64,000 nucleotides of DNA from Microbacteriaceae bacterium PS02070 (GTDB taxonomy: Bacteria; Actinomycetota; Actinomycetes; Actinomycetales; Microbacteriaceae): positions 186,001 to 250,000 of the forward strand of contig JASCPE010000003.1 in NCBI GenBank assembly GCA_029959865.1. The letters are read 5' to 3'. The notes under the pieces were generated by a model. The model did no database searches and was not told where the DNA came from. It saw only the letters and a list, made by a program, of their open reading frames with translations. The position numbers and the translations under genes were made by a program. This document shows, in pieces, positions 25,563 to 35,215 of this stretch (position 1 is the stretch's first letter; each line of letters starts with the position of its first letter).

Positions 25563-28500
25563 GATAGTCGAGCGGCTCGGTCGTCGCGTCGGCGGTCGGC
25601 GTCTCCGGTTCGACACCGAGCACACCCGCCACACGCGAGGCGACACCGGCCGGATCGCTGTACAGATCAAACGCATGCACGCGGACGTAGTGCCAGCCCA
25701 GCCGTCGCAGGATCTGCGGACGCAGGCGCAGGGACTCCCGCAGCGAGTCGCCCGTGGTCTCCGGGTCGGCTTCGACCACGACGGCCTTGCCTCGGTGCTG
25801 CGCCACAAGTGGGAGCAGACCCCGATAGTTGACGTCCACCGCGACGCCCAACGCGCGGAGGTGCCTCGCGAGAGCCAGGGTAAGCGGGTCGGCGAGGTCT
25901 TCCAGGCGGGCCTCACGAGCCCGGGCGGCGATTCCGCCGAGGATCGTCATCAGGCTCGCGGCACCGTAATCCAGACGCCCGTCATCGAACGCCGACGGGC
26001 GGATGGAGGAGACGATGACCATCGAGCGACGCGCCCGGGTCATCCCGACCGTGAGGAGGCGCTCACCGTCGGGCGTGGAGAGGTCGCCGAAATCGGAGAG
26101 TACGCGTCCGTGCTTTGTCAGTCCGAAGCCGAGCGAGAAGATGACGCGGTCACGGCTTTCCGCGACCGACTCTTCCAGCGTCAAGACTGCGAGAGGTTCG
26201 GCGGTGTCGCGGCTGATGAAGTCGGCGACGTCGCGTCGCCCCACGAAGGCTGCCTCCACCGACGCACGCACGCGCTCGGCATGTCGCGGGGAGGCGGTGA
26301 TCACCATGAGCGACTCGCCCGGACGGTTGACGGCGTGCTCCAGCACGAGCGTCACGACGCGTGCGACCTCGGCATCGGGGCTTTCGACCGCGCCGGTCTC
26401 GGGATCCGGAGTACCGGTGCCACCGCTGACGTAGTCGACACTGAGGCTACCCCGACCGAGGTAGCTCCCGGCCCACGGCAGCGAGGAGAGCTCGCCCCCG
26501 TAGAACGCGTCGTTGACGAGTTCGGCGAGGTCCTCTCCCCCGGCGCGGTAACTGCGGGTGAGCGTCTCCACGGGCAGGATGTCGGCGAGGGATTCGAACA
26601 GGCTCCGCTCGTCCGCGGGAACCGGGTTCTCCTGAACGGACCGGGACACGCTGAGGCGGAACGCGGTCGGCCGTTGCGTCACCGGATCGCCGAAGACGAC
26701 GACCTGGTCCGCGCGACGGAGCGCCGGCGCGGCCTCTACGAGAGAAAGAGACCCGGCGTCCGCGATGATGACGACGTCGAAGGGAGGGTCGGTGGGGATC
26801 TGCGGAACGTCGTACGGCGAAGCGATCCAGACCGGTGCCAGCGCACGCATGAGCGTCGGTGCGGCCGCCTGCAGTTCGGCGACCGCCGCGACATCCGCGC
26901 GCAGGAGCTTCTTCAGCGCAGTCGCTTCGTCCGGCTCATCGACGATCGCGATCTTCCAGCGCGTCGCCAACTCCGCCGCGGTGAGTGGACCGGCGCTGGA
27001 GACATGAGCCTCATCGACGAGGCGGAAGTCACGCTCCAACCGGTCGACGAGCTCCGTGTTGGCACCGAGAAGCGAACGATCGTTGCGGATCATCGCCTCC
27101 AGGGCGGACTGCCACCAGGCGAAATCGAACTCAGCCTGCACGTCAGACTCGGGGACGTGCCGCATCGACAGTTCCGCGAGGAGGGGTTCGAGTCCCCACT
27201 CGGCAAGCGTCGCGCGGAGCGTCGCACGCTCGACGAGATTCTCGAAGACGTCCGAGTCCGCAGCCAGTCCCGCGAGCGTCCGGACCAGCTCCGGCACGGG
27301 GGCGTTGGCGAGAGGCTTCTGCCGATCGAGCACGCGGTCGAGCTCCGTGAGATCGGCGTCGACGCGCTGGTACGCCGCGGCGAGCGAGTCCAGCCCCACG
27401 GGGATCTCCGGCGTAACGCCCGATTCGACGACCCTCTGCCACTGGGTGCGCTGCTGCTGGACGCGCAACAGGGATTCATGCATGTCGGAGACGTACATAC
27501 CCGGACGCACATACTCCTTCGCGAGCGCGCGCAGACGGCGGCGGTTCGATCCGGTCATCGTCGGACTGTCGCGCCGGTGACCATGCGCCTCGATGAGGTC
27601 GGCGATGGGACGCTCGAACACGGTCGGGCTGAACTTGTCCAGGGACGATCGAATGCCCTGCAGGAGACGAATGTCGCTGCCGAGTTCAGCGAGAGAGCCG
27701 AACGGACGCATCCTGCTCTGCGCGATCATCTCGTACCCGCGCTCGAGGAAGGACGGCACCTCGGTGCGGTGCAGGCGGATCGCGAGATCGTGGGCGCTGC
27801 GCGCCTCCTGCGTTGTGCGGAAGGCAACGCCGTACCACGGTGAGTCGTCGGGGCCGAAGCGGAACTCCCCCAGCCGTGCCGCCGACGCGAGCGTGTCCGC
27901 CGCCTCGGCGCGGCGCGTGGAGAGCTTGTGGAGGGTGGCCATGTCGAACCGTGTGCTCGTCGTCGGGCGATCCGGCTGCGCCGCGATGAGGGTGAGCGCC
28001 CGCAGTGCCTCCAGCGGCGACACACCGACAAGCGCGTGGGTCTGCGTGAGGCTGGCGCGATAGTCCTTGAGCACTGCGCGCAGACGCACGAGTGCATCGT
28101 CGACATCGCCGACCTTCGGCGTCTCAGCCTTCTCGTTGCGGCCGATGGCGCGAATCAGATCGCGTTGAATCGTGCGCGGGGAGACCGCGAGCCCGGGCAA
28201 GCCGATTCGGGCAAGCCGATGGCGCACCCCATCGAGGGTGGACCTGCGAGCGCTGACGACGAGGACGCGCTTACCCGCACGCACGAGTTCACCGACGGCG
28301 TTGATGACCGTTTGGGTGCCTCCGGTGCCGGGGAGCGTGTGCACGGCAAGCGACTGGCCCGCGGCGATACGCCTGAGCACAGCTTCTTGCTCCGTGTCGG
28401 CGTCCAGCAGCAACCGATCGGCGGCGGGTGGGCGCTCATCCACGTCGACCACGTCGGGAACGGCGCGGATGATACGCAGGGAGTCGGTGTCGGTATCGAT

Positions 28501-29286
28501 CCCGGAGAGGGCATCGATGACCGGATGCGAGACGTCGACGAGGTCGCGTGCGAGGGCGCGGGAGACGTCGGCGAAGGCCGACACGATCAGACGGGGATGG
28601 ACGGCGAACGAAGGGATCTGCGCGGTGACGGCACGGACCTTGTCGATCACCGGTTGGGGCTTGAAGACGTTCTGGTCGTAGGCCAGCGCGGCAAGGGCGC
28701 GTTCGTCGACGTCGATGCCGAACTGTTCACGCATGAGGTCGGTCAGGACGGGGTTGACGGCGAAGCTCCCGCGCAGGGTCAGGTCGAAGTCACCCTGATG
28801 GCGTCGGATCGTGAGCGGGCGCAGGAGCACGGGGGCGGCGTAGGCGCGCTCATCGTGTTCCCACGCGGCGATACCGACCGCGAGGTGAACGGCGTCGAGC
28901 CCGCGCGCGGTGCGCAGCTCGACATCCTTCGCAGCGATCCGCTCCGCAGCCAGGCGCGCCGAGCGCAGCGCCACCTCGTCGCGGAAGAGATTCGACAGCA
29001 GCGTGGAGCGGCCTGTGATGAACTGCGGGAGGCTGCCGGGGTGTGCGCGCGTGATGTCGATGCCCGCGTCCGGGGCATCCACGAAGTGCGCGAGCGAGGA
29101 GATGCCGCCGAGCAACGCCGCACGATCAGACAGTGACGGGTTCTGGCCCGCCCGCTGTTTGTTCGCGGCGACGGAGGCCTCTGCGTCGGGCGTGCCGGGG
29201 TGGTCATCGGGGGTCGGGTCACCTTCGGATGTCGTCACCGTCTCGGTACCACCCGTCACATCTTCGGCGTCTGAGTCGCTGTGCAC
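25555..29286 (-). CDS. Giant SF1-like helicase/ATPase with C-terminal nuclease-like domain
   Basis: About 1243 residues. The first 300 form a DUF4011-like region (DLTLRGSFAVNPVL), followed by an SF1 helicase core: Walker A-like LPGTGGTQT (about 316-328), a Walker B-like VVIIADAGSL near 835, motif III-like VVVFGDPVTQ, RSYRAGGEDLAELV, and VGMTRARRSMVIVS (motif VI) near 1082. The C-terminus (AVVVEADPETTGDSLRESL onwards) resembles the Vsr/MTES_1575-type PD-(D/E)xK nuclease fold. The Walker A lysine is replaced by Gly and the DE of Walker B by AD, so ATP hydrolysis may be lost. GTG at 29286 is chosen because GGAGGG lies 7 nt upstream; ATG 29352 gives 22 more residues. Role unknown; related proteins are often defence or DNA-repair associated. 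Confidence 0.75.
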   Translation of the reverse strand: MHSDSDAEDVTGGTETVTTSEGDPTPDDHPGTPDAEASVAANKQRAGQNPSLSDRAALLGGISSLAHFVDAPDAGIDITRAHPGSLPQFITGRSTLLSNLFRDEVALRSARLAAERIAAKDVELRTARGLDAVHLAVGIAAWEHDERAYAAPVLLRPLTIRRHQGDFDLTLRGSFAVNPVLTDLMREQFGIDVDERALAALAYDQNVFKPQPVIDKVRAVTAQIPSFAVHPRLIVSAFADVSRALARDLVDVSHPVIDALSGIDTDTDSLRIIRAVPDVVDVDERPPAADRLLLDADTEQEAVLRRIAAGQSLAVHTLPGTGGTQTVINAVGELVRAGKRVLVVSARRSTLDGVRHRLARIGLPGLAVSPRTIQRDLIRAIGRNEKAETPKVGDVDDALVRLRAVLKDYRASLTQTHALVGVSPLEALRALTLIAAQPDRPTTSTRFDMATLHKLSTRRAEAADTLASAARLGEFRFGPDDSPWYGVAFRTTQEARSAHDLAIRLHRTEVPSFLERGYEMIAQSRMRPFGSLAELGSDIRLLQGIRSSLDKFSPTVFERPIADLIEAHGHRRDSPTMTGSNRRRLRALAKEYVRPGMYVSDMHESLLRVQQQRTQWQRVVESGVTPEIPVGLDSLAAAYQRVDADLTELDRVLDRQKPLANAPVPELVRTLAGLAADSDVFENLVERATLRATLAEWGLEPLLAELSMRHVPESDVQAEFDFAWWQSALEAMIRNDRSLLGANTELVDRLERDFRLVDEAHVSSAGPLTAAELATRWKIAIVDEPDEATALKKLLRADVAAVAELQAAAPTLMRALAPVWIASPYDVPQIPTDPPFDVVIIADAGSLSLVEAAPALRRADQVVVFGDPVTQRPTAFRLSVSRSVQENPVPADERSLFESLADILPVETLTRSYRAGGEDLAELVNDAFYGGELSSLPWAGSYLGRGSLSVDYVSGGTGTPDPETGAVESPDAEVARVVTLVLEHAVNRPGESLMVITASPRHAERVRASVEAAFVGRRDVADFISRDTAEPLAVLTLEESVAESRDRVIFSLGFGLTKHGRVLSDFGDLSTPDGERLLTVGMTRARRSMVIVSSIRPSAFDDGRLDYGAASLMTILGGIAARAREARLEDLADPLTLALARHLRALGVAVDVNYRGLLPLVAQHRGKAVVVEADPETTGDSLRESLRLRPQILRRLGWHYVRVHAFDLYSDPAGVASRVAGVLGVEPETPTADATTEPLDYLD

Positions 29287-29465
29287 GACGTCGCCCTCCG
29301 CTCGCCACACACGAGACACGATATGTGGGCCGTCCACAGATCGCGGGATCACGCGGGAGTTTCGCGGGATTGCCCGCTCCTGCCCAGTCGGGCTCCACGC
29401 TCCATTGTTCCCCAGATCGCGAGCAGGCGGGAAGGAGGGCGCTCCACTGTCGTCATCATTGAGAC

Positions 29466-29987
29466 ATGGCGTCCTCGATCTTCACCCTCCATGACACTCC
29501 ACTCGGCACCGCTCTCGTGGTCGCATCGGGCGCGGGCATCACTCGACTGGAGTTCCTGGAGGAGGAAGAGGGCGACCACGTCGTGGACCTGCTCGCGCAC
29601 GGCGCCGAGGCCGACCCCGCTGGGTTGGCGCCGGTCCTCGACCAGCTCGACGCGTACTTCGCGGGCGACCTGCGCACCTTCGATGTGCCCGTCGATTGGA
29701 GCACCGTCGGCGGCTTCACGGCTCGCGCTCTCCGTGCCGTGTGTGAGATTCCCTACGGCGAGACGGCCTCCTACGGCGAGATCGCGGTGCAGGCCGGGGC
29801 GCCGCGCGCACATCGCGCGGTGGGGACGGCCTGCGCGCACACTCCCATCTCCATCGTCGTCCCCGTCCACCGTGTCGTGCGGTCCGATGGGACGATCGGC
29901 CAATACGGGGCGCATCCCGAGCGCAAACGCTGGCTCTTGGAGCGGGAGGCAGCAGCAGTGGCCTCGGCGGGTGCGCGCGCCGTCTAG
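29466..29987 (+). CDS. MGMT-like DNA-binding protein with Val at the catalytic Cys position
   Basis: A 173-residue homologue of methylated-DNA-protein-cysteine methyltransferase (Ogt/MGMT). The N-terminal domain is full length, and the C-terminal domain keeps the DNA-binding helix and arginine finger (GAPRAHRAVG, R114) and KRWLLERE. The active site normally PCHRV reads PVHRV (V134), so it cannot accept an alkyl group. Alkyltransferase-like (ATL) proteins have PWHRV instead and flag O6-alkylguanine for nucleotide excision repair; a Val version is less usual. Catalysis looks lost while DNA binding looks kept. Convergent with, and overlapping by 4 nt, the allantoate amidohydrolase gene. Confidence 0.85.
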   Translation: MASSIFTLHDTPLGTALVVASGAGITRLEFLEEEEGDHVVDLLAHGAEADPAGLAPVLDQLDAYFAGDLRTFDVPVDWSTVGGFTARALRAVCEIPYGETASYGEIAVQAGAPRAHRAVGTACAHTPISIVVPVHRVVRSDGTIGQYGAHPERKRWLLEREAAAVASAGARAV

Positions 29988-31300
29988 CGAGGTTCTTTCG
30001 CCAGGCGCAGGACCGACTCGGCGAGGGCACGGATCCCGTGTGCGACGTCTTGCGCCGACACCGCCTCGTCCGGGTGATGGCTGATGCCGTCGGGGTTGCG
30101 CAGGAAGAGCATTCCTACGTCGGTCACCGAGCCGATGGCCATCGCGTCGTGACCGGCGCGGCTGAAGATGACCGGCGGCTCCTCCGCACGGTACGGCAGA
30201 GTCGAATCGATCCCGGCGCGCACAACGTCCTGCAACAGGGGCGCGCAGAACACCGCGGGTGCACTGTGCACCTCCCGTGCGCTCCAGCGCAGACCACGCC
30301 GCCCCATGATCTCGTCGAAGTCGCGCGCGAGCGCATCCCAGACCCTGTCACGCTCACCATCGAATTCGCCGCGAAGGTCGAGCGAGAATCGCACCTCGCC
30401 GGGAATCACGTTGACCGCCCCGGGGAACGCGTCGAAACGCCCGACGGTGCCGACGATGTGATGTTCATCCGCGCAGATGCGCTCGACGGCGAGAGCCGCT
30501 TCGCTCGCTCCGAGGAGGGCGTCGCGGCGCATGTCGTAGGGAGTCCCGCCCGCGTGCCGCGCTTCACCCTCGACCAGCAGATGAAAACGGCGTGCGGAGG
30601 CGATGGAAGACACCACGGCAAGGGGTTCTCCCGCGCGGTCCAGTTCGGGGCCCTGCTCGATGTGCGCCTCGAGGTATCCGACCAGCTCGTCGGGGCGACG
30701 CGCCGCCTCGCCGACCCGGGACGGGTCCAGGCCGAACTCAAGAAACGCCTGACGAAGGCTGACCCCATCGGCATCCGTGAGTTGCCACCACGCATCGTTC
30801 CACTGCCCGGCGACGGCGGACGAACCCAGAAGCGCCTTGCCGAAACGCGTTCCCTCCTCATCGGAGAACGCCATGATCTCCACGGCGAACGGGAAGGGAA
30901 CCGCCCAGCCCGTCGCGGTCGGCACGCGCACGAGCCGTACAACCTCGAGTGCGATGAGCACTCCGACGATGCCGTCGTACCGCCCCGCGTCGAGCACGGT
31001 GTCCAGATGCGAGCCGAGCATGAGCGCGGGTGCCGAGGTGGCGTCCGGGTCGAGGTCGTTCACCGGCGCGATGCGTCCGCACTGGTTTCCGGCGGCGTCT
31101 TGCCAGGCGCGCATTCCGAGCTCACGCATCCACTCCGCCGCGAGTCGGTTGACACGAGCGTGTTCCGGCGAGAGGTAGACGCGTTCCACCGTGCCGACAG
31201 TCGCTGTGACCCGCGCGAGCTCCTCGCAGCGCATCATGACGCGACGAGCGGCCGCCGCGATGGCATCGGGCGGTACGCCGAGGAGGGGTGTCGCTTGCAC
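29984..31300 (-). CDS. allC: Allantoate amidohydrolase (M20 zinc hydrolase)
   Basis: A 438-residue M20-family hydrolase that splits allantoate to ureidoglycine, CO2 and NH3. GSHLDTVLDAGRYDG gives metal ligands H98 and D109, AFSDEEGTRFG gives E148/E149, EAHIEQGPELD the next histidine, and SRAGHDAM the last part of the active site. The GTG at 31300 overlaps the aminotransferase stop by one base (TAGTG) and fits the family N-terminus better than longer frames. Last gene of the five-gene ureide operon. M20 relatives also act on N-carbamoyl amino acids, but the context strongly favours allantoate. Confidence 0.9.
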   Translation of the reverse strand: MQATPLLGVPPDAIAAAARRVMMRCEELARVTATVGTVERVYLSPEHARVNRLAAEWMRELGMRAWQDAAGNQCGRIAPVNDLDPDATSAPALMLGSHLDTVLDAGRYDGIVGVLIALEVVRLVRVPTATGWAVPFPFAVEIMAFSDEEGTRFGKALLGSSAVAGQWNDAWWQLTDADGVSLRQAFLEFGLDPSRVGEAARRPDELVGYLEAHIEQGPELDRAGEPLAVVSSIASARRFHLLVEGEARHAGGTPYDMRRDALLGASEAALAVERICADEHHIVGTVGRFDAFPGAVNVIPGEVRFSLDLRGEFDGERDRVWDALARDFDEIMGRRGLRWSAREVHSAPAVFCAPLLQDVVRAGIDSTLPYRAEEPPVIFSRAGHDAMAIGSVTDVGMLFLRNPDGISHHPDEAVSAQDVAHGIRALAESVLRLAKEPR

Positions 31301-32523
31301 TACTGGGCCCCCGCGTAGACGTCGAGCGCCGCGTCGACTCCCCCGCCGGCCGGCACCGACGCGCCGAATCGGCGCAGCACGCTCTCGAGCGCGGCCAGCG
31401 TCGTCACGACGGCGTCTTTCCGCGCGTTGTAGCCCATCGTCCCGATGCGCCACACGCGCCCGTGCAGCGGGCCGAACGAGGTGCCGATCTCGATGCCGAA
31501 ATCCTCGAGCATGGACGTGCGCGCGTCATCGCCGGGAACACCCTCTGGGATCTCCACCGCCACGACGTTGTTCATCTTGTGACCGATGTCGCCGAACACC
31601 TGCAGGCCGAGGGCCTGGACCCCCTCCAGCATTGCCCGCCCCGCACGCTCATGGCGGGCGATGACCTCGTCGCGGCCCTCCAACAGCAGAACACGCGCGC
31701 ATTCACGGGCGGCGTACAGCATGGACGTCGCCTCGGTGTGGTGGTTGAGGCGGCGCGGCCCCCAATAGTCCAGGATCATGCCGAGATCGAAGTAGTTCGA
31801 GCGCACGAAGTCGGGCGCCGACGGATCTCCGGGCTCGCGAATGCCCGCCTCGATCTTCTTGCGCGACTGCACCACCTCCACGGCGCGCGGAGACAGCGTG
31901 ATCGGCGCCGACCCGCTCGGACCACCCAGGCACTTCTGCAAACCTGCGGTCGCGGCATCGAGCCCCCATGCGTCTGCCTCGAACGCGTTCCCGCCGAGGG
32001 AGGCGGTCGCGTCCGAGTAGAACAGCACGCCGTGACGGCGGCAGATCTCACCGATGTCTTCCAGCGGCTGATTCATCGTGGTGGACGTGTCGCCCTGCAC
32101 GAGCGCGAGCAGAGTCGGCTTGACGCGCACGATCGCCTCTTCGATGACCGACGGCGGGAACACCTGCCCCCACTCGGTCTCGATCGTGTGGACCTCGGCC
32201 ATGGCACGTTCGGCGATCTCTGCGAGGAGATGCCCGAAGCGACCGAACACCGGCACCAGCACCCGATCACCGGGGCGCACGAGCGAGATCAATGCCGACT
32301 CGATCCCGGCGCGGCTTGTGCCGTCGATCAAGAGCGTCGCGTCGTTATCGGTGCTCCAGACACCCCGGTAGAGCTCTTGCGTCTCGGCCATCGCCCCCGT
32401 CATGAACGGGTCATACTGGCCGACCAGCGACGTGGACATCGCCCGGAGGACACTCGGGTAGGCGGAAATCGGACCCGGGCCCATCAGCAGACGTGCGGGG
32501 GGTTCGATCGGACCGGGAATCAT
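31300..32523 (-). CDS. pucG: Ureidoglycine-glyoxylate aminotransferase (PucG-type)
   Basis: A 407-residue class V PLP aminotransferase. K197 in ATAGLQKCLGGPSGSAP binds PLP, DGTSRAGIESAL is the phosphate-binding stretch, and RRLNHHTEATSM and Q36 (VGQYDPF) match the places I recall as recognising ureidoglycine in Bacillus subtilis PucG (Q37, N264). It would move an amino group from ureidoglycine to glyoxylate, giving glycine and oxalurate. Alanine-glyoxylate aminotransferase is the alternative; context in an allantoin operon decides for PucG. ATGA overlap with the amidase gene and TAGTG overlap with allC. Confidence 0.87.
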   Translation of the reverse strand: MIPGPIEPPARLLMGPGPISAYPSVLRAMSTSLVGQYDPFMTGAMAETQELYRGVWSTDNDATLLIDGTSRAGIESALISLVRPGDRVLVPVFGRFGHLLAEIAERAMAEVHTIETEWGQVFPPSVIEEAIVRVKPTLLALVQGDTSTTMNQPLEDIGEICRRHGVLFYSDATASLGGNAFEADAWGLDAATAGLQKCLGGPSGSAPITLSPRAVEVVQSRKKIEAGIREPGDPSAPDFVRSNYFDLGMILDYWGPRRLNHHTEATSMLYAARECARVLLLEGRDEVIARHERAGRAMLEGVQALGLQVFGDIGHKMNNVVAVEIPEGVPGDDARTSMLEDFGIEIGTSFGPLHGRVWRIGTMGYNARKDAVVTTLAALESVLRRFGASVPAGGGVDAALDVYAGAQ

Positions 32524-34112
32524 GAGGCGTCCTTCTCTTTCAGTAGGCCGTTGAGTCGGCGGGCAAGTCGTACGAGGGCGATGTCCGTTCCCGCACGAGA
32601 GATGAGACACACGCCCACCGGGGCGCGTCCCAGGGGTGAGGGAACCGTCAGGAGCGGCACGGAGATCGCGGGCAGCCCCGCCACCGCCGCGGGCGCCGTC
32701 ATCCGAAGCGTCGCTTGACGCACCGAGTCGACCCGCTCTCCTCGAAGCGTCCGCATCGGAGCGGGACCGGGCACGGTGGGAAGGAGGAAGACGGTGCCCG
32801 CGACAAGATCCTCCAGCCGCGCGCGCAGCGGTTTCAGCGCAGCCCGGGCGGCGCTCTCGTCCTCTGCGGTGATGGTCGCGGCGATGCGGAAGCGCTCGGC
32901 GACCGCCGGCCCCGTGGCGTTCGGGTGCGCGGTCAGCCAGTCGCCGTTGTTGCGCCATGCCTCCGCCGCCTGCACGACGCGGAACGGGTCGTAGTAGTCG
33001 TCGAGTCGGCCGATGCTCACGGTGGTGACCTCGGCGTGGTCCTTCACCCGTGCCACGAGCGCCTCGAAGGCCGCGCGGGTCTCCGGCTCGGCCGCCGCGA
33101 GGATCTCCTCCGGGACGGTGAAGCGAAGATCAAGGTCGCTGTCGCTCGCCCCGAACTCGGATTCGGTCGAACCCGAGCCACCGAAGCTCAAACACCAGTC
33201 CGCGACACGCTGCAGGGTCGCGCCGTCGCGCGTGAGCCAGCCGATCGTGTCGAAGGACTGCGCGAGCGGCAGCATGCCCTGCCGCGGAACGAGGTTGTGC
33301 GTCGTCCGCAAACCCCAGAGCCCCTGATAGGAAGCCGGGACGCGCACCGATCCGGCGGTGTCGGTGGCAAGGCCTACCGCGGCCTGACCCGTCGCCACCG
33401 CGGTGGCGGGGCCGCTGGAGGATCCGCCCGGGAGCGCGCCGGCGAGCGCGCCGTTGGGCGGGGTGCCGTAGTGGACGTTGTCTCCTGCGATCGAATACGC
33501 GAACTCATCGGTGCGGGCGATGCCGCGCAGCGACGCGCCACCGCTGAGCAGGTCGCCGACGGCCGGCGCGGTCGTCGTCTCGGCGCGGGAGGAGTCCAGG
33601 AAGGTGGGATTTCCCGCACCGATCCGGTAGCCCTTGATCGCGAAGAGATCCTTGACCGCGAAGCTGAGTCCGGCAAGCGGACCCTCCCACGCGCCCTGGA
33701 ACAGCGGATCCCCCACCGACCGCCACACCGAGCGGTCCAACGCCTGCGCCCTCGGCGTCACATGGGCGGCGCTGATGAGCCAGCCTTCCTCACTGCGTTG
33801 CCACACCTGGGTCTGGAGCCCTGTGCCGCCGCCGGCGTACCGCGAGAGCGAGACCAGAAGGGCGACGCCCTCACCGAGCGGCCGGTACTCGATGCGTTCG
33901 ATCGTGCGCGGCGGCACTCCCCCGCGCACGCCGCGGAACGCGCTGATCGCGTCGTGGCCGACGAGGAGTCCGGCGGCATCCCCGCGCATTGTCTGGGGTC
34001 CGGGGGCGAACGCGGCATCGAGCGCGTCAAGGTCATTGGCCATGATCGCGCGCTCGTAGCTTTCGAATGCCGACAGGAGGTCCGCGGGCACCTCCTGCGC
34101 TCCCGCGGTCAT
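32520..34112 (-). CDS. Fused AtzH-like (DUF3225) and AtzE-like amidase
   Basis: A 530-residue fusion. Residues about 1-125 are a DUF3225 SnoaL/NTF2-like domain (AIMANDLDALDAAFAPGPQTMRG), homologous to AtzH/HpxZ. Residues about 128-530 form an amidase-signature domain with K154 (FAVKD), the GGSSSG loop (S231-S233) and the nucleophile S255 (DTAGSVR), the AtzE/HpxY type. In Klebsiella the separate hpxY and hpxZ genes accompany oxamate handling, and AtzE/AtzG cleave 1-carboxybiuret. Here both parts are one protein inside a purine operon, so it is a candidate for oxalurate or another ureide C-N bond. No separate AtzG-like small partner gene is visible. ATGA overlaps on both sides. Confidence 0.85.
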   Translation of the reverse strand: MTAGAQEVPADLLSAFESYERAIMANDLDALDAAFAPGPQTMRGDAAGLLVGHDAISAFRGVRGGVPPRTIERIEYRPLGEGVALLVSLSRYAGGGTGLQTQVWQRSEEGWLISAAHVTPRAQALDRSVWRSVGDPLFQGAWEGPLAGLSFAVKDLFAIKGYRIGAGNPTFLDSSRAETTTAPAVGDLLSGGASLRGIARTDEFAYSIAGDNVHYGTPPNGALAGALPGGSSSGPATAVATGQAAVGLATDTAGSVRVPASYQGLWGLRTTHNLVPRQGMLPLAQSFDTIGWLTRDGATLQRVADWCLSFGGSGSTESEFGASDSDLDLRFTVPEEILAAAEPETRAAFEALVARVKDHAEVTTVSIGRLDDYYDPFRVVQAAEAWRNNGDWLTAHPNATGPAVAERFRIAATITAEDESAARAALKPLRARLEDLVAGTVFLLPTVPGPAPMRTLRGERVDSVRQATLRMTAPAAVAGLPAISVPLLTVPSPLGRAPVGVCLISRAGTDIALVRLARRLNGLLKEKDAS

Positions 34113-35215
34113 TGCTCCGCCTCCGCCGCTGCGGCGGCGTCCGCGGTCGTCACAGCGGAGAAGTCTGCCTCGCGAATGCGCGCATGGACTCCGCAGACGA
34201 TGTCGACAACCTGAGAGATGTCGAAGTCGGTCGCTGCGGACAGGTACGCGTAGGCAAGATGCTCGGCCATGCCGTACCGGGCCGTCAGCAGGTCCAGGGC
34301 GGCGCGTACGGCTTTGCGCATCGCTTCGTTGAGATCCGGATCCAGGCCCGTCGGCACGAGATACTCGCTCGTGCGCACGAGAGGTCCGGCCACCTCGCCG
34401 AACGCGGCGAGGGCATCGGCTCGAGAGATGACGTCGAAGCGCAGCGTCGCGCGAAGTGACGCCTCCAGCGCGGTGAGGGCAACCTCGCCGTCACCCTGCG
34501 CGAAGTGTGGGTCGCCGACGTAGGCCAGCGCGCCGGGCACCTGAACGGGAAGGAACAGTTCGGTGCCCTCGACGAGCAGATTGATGTCGATGTTGCCCCC
34601 GTGCGCGCCGGGCGGCACCGAGTGCGGGCGTTCGGAGCCGGCGACAGCGACGCCCATCGTGCCGAGGAAGGGCGCGAGTGGGAAGGTGACCACTCGTTCG
34701 CCGCCGTCGACCAGTGGAAGGGTGCCGTGGCCGTCCTCGACGGGTGTGAACACGCTGACGTTGCCCTCGCCGCGTGGAAGGGTACCGACGAGGGCACCCT
34801 TGCCGTGGCGGTTGGAGATGACCCCGTAGGGGACGCGCGGTTCCAGTCGCTCCACCGTGATCCGCAGCAGATCCCCGGGCTCGGCCCCCTCGATGAAGAC
34901 GGGGCCGGTGACCACGTGCGGCCCGTCCGTCACGGCATCGCGCGCCACGGTCGCGGCGATCTCGATCGCATCGCGGAGCACGTGATCGTCGGGGACGCCG
35001 TGACCGGTGAAGTATGCCAGCGGGTCTTGACCCTGATCGGGCAGGATGCCTTCGTGGCTCACGGTGTCGAACGTGACGCTCGCGCCCGCGGGAACGGCCA
35101 GGACCGGTGCGTCGTCTTCGCACGGGAGGCGGCCCCAGAGCACGGTGTCGGGGCTGGCCGGGACGTAGTGATCGCCGGCGATCTCTCCCGTCCCCGGTTG
35201 GAGGATCTGTGTCAT
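34109..35215 (-). CDS. Acetamidase/formamidase family protein
   Basis: A 368-residue FmdA/AmdA-type amidohydrolase. VSHEGILPDQGQDP, EGAEPGDLLRITVERLEP and the late VPPGAHGGNIDINLLVEGTELFLPVQVPGALAYVGDPHFAQGDGE are the family's core motifs, with the E and H residues of its metal site. It hydrolyses short amides to NH3 and acids. Its place between allantoinase and the fused amidase suggests a ureide or oxamate-like amide as true substrate. Coupled by ATGA overlaps with both neighbours. Confidence 0.88.
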   Translation of the reverse strand: MTQILQPGTGEIAGDHYVPASPDTVLWGRLPCEDDAPVLAVPAGASVTFDTVSHEGILPDQGQDPLAYFTGHGVPDDHVLRDAIEIAATVARDAVTDGPHVVTGPVFIEGAEPGDLLRITVERLEPRVPYGVISNRHGKGALVGTLPRGEGNVSVFTPVEDGHGTLPLVDGGERVVTFPLAPFLGTMGVAVAGSERPHSVPPGAHGGNIDINLLVEGTELFLPVQVPGALAYVGDPHFAQGDGEVALTALEASLRATLRFDVISRADALAAFGEVAGPLVRTSEYLVPTGLDPDLNEAMRKAVRAALDLLTARYGMAEHLAYAYLSAATDFDISQVVDIVCGVHARIREADFSAVTTADAAAAAEAEQ

